A DNA stretch of 7,951 bases from CAIKZJ01 sp964626015. Its GTDB lineage: Bacteria > Bacteroidota > Ignavibacteria > Tepidaquicellales > Tepidaquicellaceae. Below are positions 6,573-7,951 of this stretch, one piece after another. The notes under the pieces are model-generated. The model was given only the letters and a program-made list of their open reading frames with translations, was not told the DNA's origin and searched no databases. Each line of letters begins with the position of its first letter. The first letter of the stretch is position 1. The stretch lies in contig CAZVCC010000089.1 in the NCBI GenBank assembly GCA_964626015.1, positions 1 through 7,951 of the forward strand, written 5' to 3'. A program made the translations under genes and the position numbers.

Positions 6573-7211
6573 ATGAATATCGAAAACATTAAAAAGAAAA
6601 GTTTTGCATTGTCATTAATCCTGTTTCCTTTGATGCTCTTCATTGGTTTTGTAACCCATCCGAATTTATTGGCGATGGAGCCCCTGCAAACGACAGAACA
6701 ACTTGTAAACAGGTTTCATAATAATTCTATGTATCACATCGGACATCTGATTGTTACGTTTTCAGTCCCCGTTATCATTGTATATTTTATTGGTGTGATG
6801 AATTTATTGAAAGGAAACGGGAAGGTACTGGGATTCTGGGGATGTGTTATAGGTGTATTCGGTGCATTTATTCTGGCAGTTGATAAAGGTGCATTATGTT
6901 TAACTATGTCTGCATTTGATACACTTCCCGAAGATCAGTTTGCAGCATTAATTCCTTTCTTGCGTGTTATCATATCCAAAGAAGGCTTGCTATTAATTGT
7001 GTTGCTGCTATTTGCTCTGGTTGTAGGAGGGATTGTTCAGGTTTTTGGTCTGATGAAAGAAAAAGTTATCCGTAAATGGCAGGGGATTTTAATTATTGCG
7101 GGTTTGTTACTTTTGCTTAATCCCGATATTGAGTTTATAAGTTCAGTCGGTTCTGCTCTGATGTGCATCGCATACATACCGTGGGGACTAAGAGAATTAA
7201 AGAGCATTTAA
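6573..7211 (+). CDS. Hypothetical six-TM integral membrane protein
   Basis: I do not recognise this 212-residue protein's family. It has six hydrophobic segments at about 10-28, 55-78, 84-105, 138-160, 168-184 and 187-205. Positive charge falls in the N-terminus (KKK), the 2-3 loop (KGNGK), the 4-5 loop (MKEKVIRK) and the C-terminus (RELK), which predicts both ends in the cytoplasm by the positive-inside rule. The two longer outward-facing loops are 29-54 (EPLQTTEQLVNRFHNN) and 106-137 (DTLPEDQFAALIPF). His55 and His58 in MYHIGHL, Asp104 and Lys105 lie in or near membrane segments and might be functional. The overall look resembles small DUF-type membrane proteins (DUF4386-like is one possibility), but I see no diagnostic motif. 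It is 175 nt after the T9SS cargo gene with its own AT-rich leader, so co-transcription is uncertain. The start at 6573 gives a typical short basic N-terminus. Confidence 0.8.
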   Translation: MNIENIKKKSFALSLILFPLMLFIGFVTHPNLLAMEPLQTTEQLVNRFHNNSMYHIGHLIVTFSVPVIIVYFIGVMNLLKGNGKVLGFWGCVIGVFGAFILAVDKGALCLTMSAFDTLPEDQFAALIPFLRVIISKEGLLLIVLLLFALVVGGIVQVFGLMKEKVIRKWQGILIIAGLLLLLNPDIEFISSVGSALMCIAYIPWGLRELKSI

Positions 7212-7222
7212 TACCAATTTGT

Positions 7223-7269
7223 GTTACCATGTTTTAAAATAGTGTAAAAATATTTGCTTCCCTTGCGAC
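7223..7269 (+). repeat. Diverged partial copy of the 75-nt direct repeat
   Basis: The first 28 nt (7223-7250) align with the start of the copy at 7842 with five mismatches by eye (GTTACCATGTTTT against GTTACTATGTTTG, and GTGTAA in both). The end also carries a CTTGCG word, as the longer copies carry CTTTGCG. The middle is shortened or lost, so this seems an older or truncated copy. Confidence 0.5.
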
Positions 7270-7320
7270 TATGCGTTAAATATTTTTATCAACAATAAAT
7301 TAATTTGCTTTCACTGAGTT

Positions 7321-7345
7321 CGACGTCTACCCCGAGACCTCGGGG
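7321..7345 (+). repeat. GC-rich palindromic repeat, family A, copy 1
   Basis: A 25-nt unit repeated exactly at 7916-7940. It has a 9-nt leader, CGACGTCTA, followed by the 16-nt palindrome CCCCGAGACCTCGGGG (7330-7345; 7-bp arms, 2-nt centre). It stands out as a GC-rich block in very AT-rich DNA and lies 110 nt after the membrane-protein stop codon. Confidence 0.85.
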
Positions 7346-7400
7346 TGTACGCAGCGGTTGAATCCTCTGCAATTGTTAATCTTTTCAATGTTTACAGAAG

Positions 7401-7416
7401 ATTCGCCGCGGAGAAT
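7401..7416 (+). repeat. Near-palindrome, possible degenerate family B copy
   Basis: ATTCGCCGCGGAGAAT is a 16-nt palindrome apart from one mismatched pair. With the preceding GAAG (7397-7400) it resembles the GAAGATCCGCCG start of the family B elements, so it may be a decayed member. The relationship is inferred from short similarity only. Confidence 0.4.
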
Positions 7417-7437
7417 AGCTATCGGCTACGTCGTGCT
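7416..7437 (+). repeat. Short hairpin repeat, family C, copy 1
   Basis: A 22-nt unit matching 7672-7693 at 17 of 22 positions. It can fold as TAGCT-ATC-GGCTA, a 5-bp stem (one G-T pair) with loop ATC. It abuts copy 1 of the 75-nt direct repeat. Confidence 0.5.
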
Positions 7438-7508
7438 ACTATGTTTAAAAACTGTGTAATAAAACAAACTTTTAAAAAGAAAAAATCTCAAGTGTTTTCT
7501 TTGCGTCC
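7435..7508 (+). repeat. 75-nt direct repeat, copy 1 (no insertion)
   Basis: A 74-nt unit about 85% identical, by hand alignment with one gap, to 7842-7916. Both begin with G-Y-TACTATGTTT, share AAAACTGTGTAATAAAA and CAAACTTTT, have an A-rich variable middle, and end TTTTCTTTGCGTCC. Here the repeat continues directly into TTTGC, whereas copy 2 continues into a family A palindrome. Confidence 0.8.
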
Positions 7509-7519
7509 TTTGCTTCCGA

Positions 7520-7550
7520 GTCGAAGATCCGCCGTCTTGTTGGGCGGACG
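7520..7550 (+). repeat. GC-rich palindromic repeat, family B, copy 1 (enlarged loop)
   Basis: It shares GTCGAAGATCCGCCGT with the element at 7610. Arms TCCGCC (7528-7533) and GGCGGA (7543-7548) pair around a 9-nt loop, 7 nt longer than in copy 2. It lies between a CTTTGCGTCCTTTGC stretch and a CCTTGCGG word, as if inserted among them. Confidence 0.75.
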
Positions 7551-7609
7551 ACCCTTGCGGTAAAAATCATCTTTCTTGTTTTAGTATTTGTTCTCTGCGC
7601 TCTCTGGGT

Positions 7610-7633
7610 GTCGAAGATCCGCCGTGGCGGACG
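7610..7633 (+). repeat. GC-rich palindromic repeat, family B, copy 2
   Basis: The same leader as copy 1 (GTCGAAGA), then the perfect 14-nt palindrome TCCGCCGTGGCGGA (7618-7631; 6-bp arms, GT centre) and CG. It is flanked by CTCTGCGCTCTCTGGGTG on the left and GGTTAAAT on the right. Confidence 0.75.
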
Positions 7634-7671
7634 GTTAAATTCTTTGTTAATGTTTGTCTTTATTTTGTTTG

Positions 7672-7693
7672 TAGCCATCGGTTACGCAGTGCC
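7672..7693 (+). repeat. Short hairpin repeat, family C, copy 2
   Basis: It matches 7416-7437 at 17 of 22 positions. With the preceding G (7671) it folds as GTAGCC-ATC-GGTTAC, a 6-bp stem with one G-T pair and the same ATC loop. Stem bases differ from copy 1 yet pairing is kept. Confidence 0.5.
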
Positions 7694-7720
7694 CTCATTG
7701 TTCTCAGTAGTAAGATGCTC

Positions 7721-7733
7721 TTGCTCTGAGCAA
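7721..7733 (+). repeat. 13-nt palindrome
   Basis: TTGCTC and GAGCAA flank a single T, and A/T-rich sequence (TAAAAATATTATTT) follows. It could be a weak terminator-like hairpin or another decayed palindromic unit of the cluster; there is no nearby gene for it to terminate. Confidence 0.35.
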
Positions 7734-7841
7734 TAAAAATATTATTTCTCTGTGTCCTTCGTTTTATCTCAGGGATCTCTGTGAAAGTCTTTAAAGTTTT
7801 GCTCTTAGCTATAAATCAATTCTTTACACTGTGCATTCTGT

Positions 7842-7916
7842 GTTACTATGTTTGAAAACTGTGTAATAAAAACAAACTTTTATAAAATAAAATACTTAAT
7901 GGTTTTCTTTGCGTCC
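7842..7916 (+). repeat. 75-nt direct repeat, copy 2 (followed by a family A element)
   Basis: The partner of 7435-7508, separated from it by about 330 nt. It is 1 nt longer because of an extra A in the A-run, and most differences are in the A-rich middle. At its end, after TTTGCGTCC, a family A palindrome begins, sharing the last C, instead of the TTTGC seen after copy 1. Confidence 0.8.
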
Positions 7917-7940
7917 GACGTCTACCCCGAGACCTCGGGG
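7916..7940 (+). repeat. GC-rich palindromic repeat, family A, copy 2
   Basis: Identical over 25 nt to 7321-7345, in the same orientation; the palindrome is at 7925-7940. Flanks are TTTGCGTC before and CTTTCTTTGCG after, so it splits a run of CTTTGCG-like words. Perfect identity between the two copies, against about 85% for the surrounding direct repeat, suggests more recent spread or selection. Confidence 0.85.
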
Positions 7941-7951
7941 CTTTCTTTGCG

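Larger units (their letters stand above)
7212..7951. other. Repeat-rich intergenic region, no credible gene
   Basis: These 740 nt to the window end hold no coding region I can support. The short open frames here run through palindromic and direct repeats, lack any recognisable protein pattern and are interrupted by repeat-derived low-complexity sequence. The region contains two GC-rich palindrome families, two good copies and one partial copy of a ~75-nt direct repeat, small hairpins, and at least eight scattered words of the kind CTTTGCG, CTCTGCG and CTCTGTG, all on the + strand. The array evidently continues past the end of the window, as the last bases are again CTTTCTTTGCG. Confidence 0.75.

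Noticed and set aside
7321..7345. Family A as a classical REP element (GTAG next to the hairpin)
   Set aside because: GTAG is present on the minus strand, but on the 3' side of the palindrome rather than the 5' foot expected for RAYT-linked REPs, and no RAYT gene is in the window.
7345..7678. Two short overlapping open frames (plus 7345-7563, minus 7472-7678)
   Set aside because: They consist of palindromic and direct repeat DNA. The apparent repeated Arg-rich/IFD peptide in the minus frame is just family B elements read through.
7321..7951. CRISPR array
   Set aside because: Repeats are irregularly spaced, of several unrelated families, and no cas genes are present.

Overview
The window looks like a chromosomal segment from an AT-rich member of the Fibrobacterota-Chlorobiota-Bacteroidota group. 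Ignavibacteria or a close relative is my best guess. The strongest clue is the C-terminus of the protein at 4910-6397, a type A type IX secretion (T9SS) sorting domain of the 'NFPNPFNPST ... VYDILGKEVA ... LSSGVY' kind, which is very common in Ignavibacteria. Start codons lack clear Shine-Dalgarno sequences and are preceded by A/T-rich stretches, which fits the group. The placement is inferred from protein style; no rRNA or marker phylogeny is available here.

Layout: (1) 1-564 (+), a YdeI/OmpD-associated family protein. (2) 786-1853 (+), the ribosome-assembly GTPase RsgA. (3) 1889-4669 (-), a compact three-gene signalling operon transcribed away from the gene at 4910: an apparently intact LytS-type four-TM histidine kinase (3632-4669), a LytTR response regulator overlapping it by 4 nt (2919-3635), and a second LytS-type paralogue 10 nt downstream (1889-2908). 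rsgA and this operon converge on a small hairpin at 1873-1895. (4) 4910-6397 (+), a secreted PD40-propeller/cadherin-like T9SS cargo protein, divergent from the signalling operon. (5) 6573-7211 (+), an unrecognised six-TM membrane protein. (6) 7212-7951, 740 nt of non-coding, repeat-rich DNA that runs off the window end.

The main point of interest is the second kinase. Its reading frame and overall architecture are intact, but the residues needed for phosphotransfer and ATP binding are changed together: the phosphoacceptor His is Asn, the N-box Asn is Asp and its His is Arg, a second conserved Asn is Ser, and both G-box glycines are Ser. It looks like a maintained pseudokinase paralogue co-expressed with a canonical kinase and one regulator. 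A regulatory or heterodimer role is inference.

The second point of interest is the terminal repeat cluster. It contains two short GC-rich palindrome families, a diverged ~75-nt direct repeat, small hairpins with changed stem bases that keep pairing, and degenerate CTTTGCG/CTCTGTG-like words. Comparing the two 75-nt copies suggests one palindromic element sits in a site that is empty in the other copy.

No tRNA, rRNA, CRISPR array, transposase or phage gene was seen.
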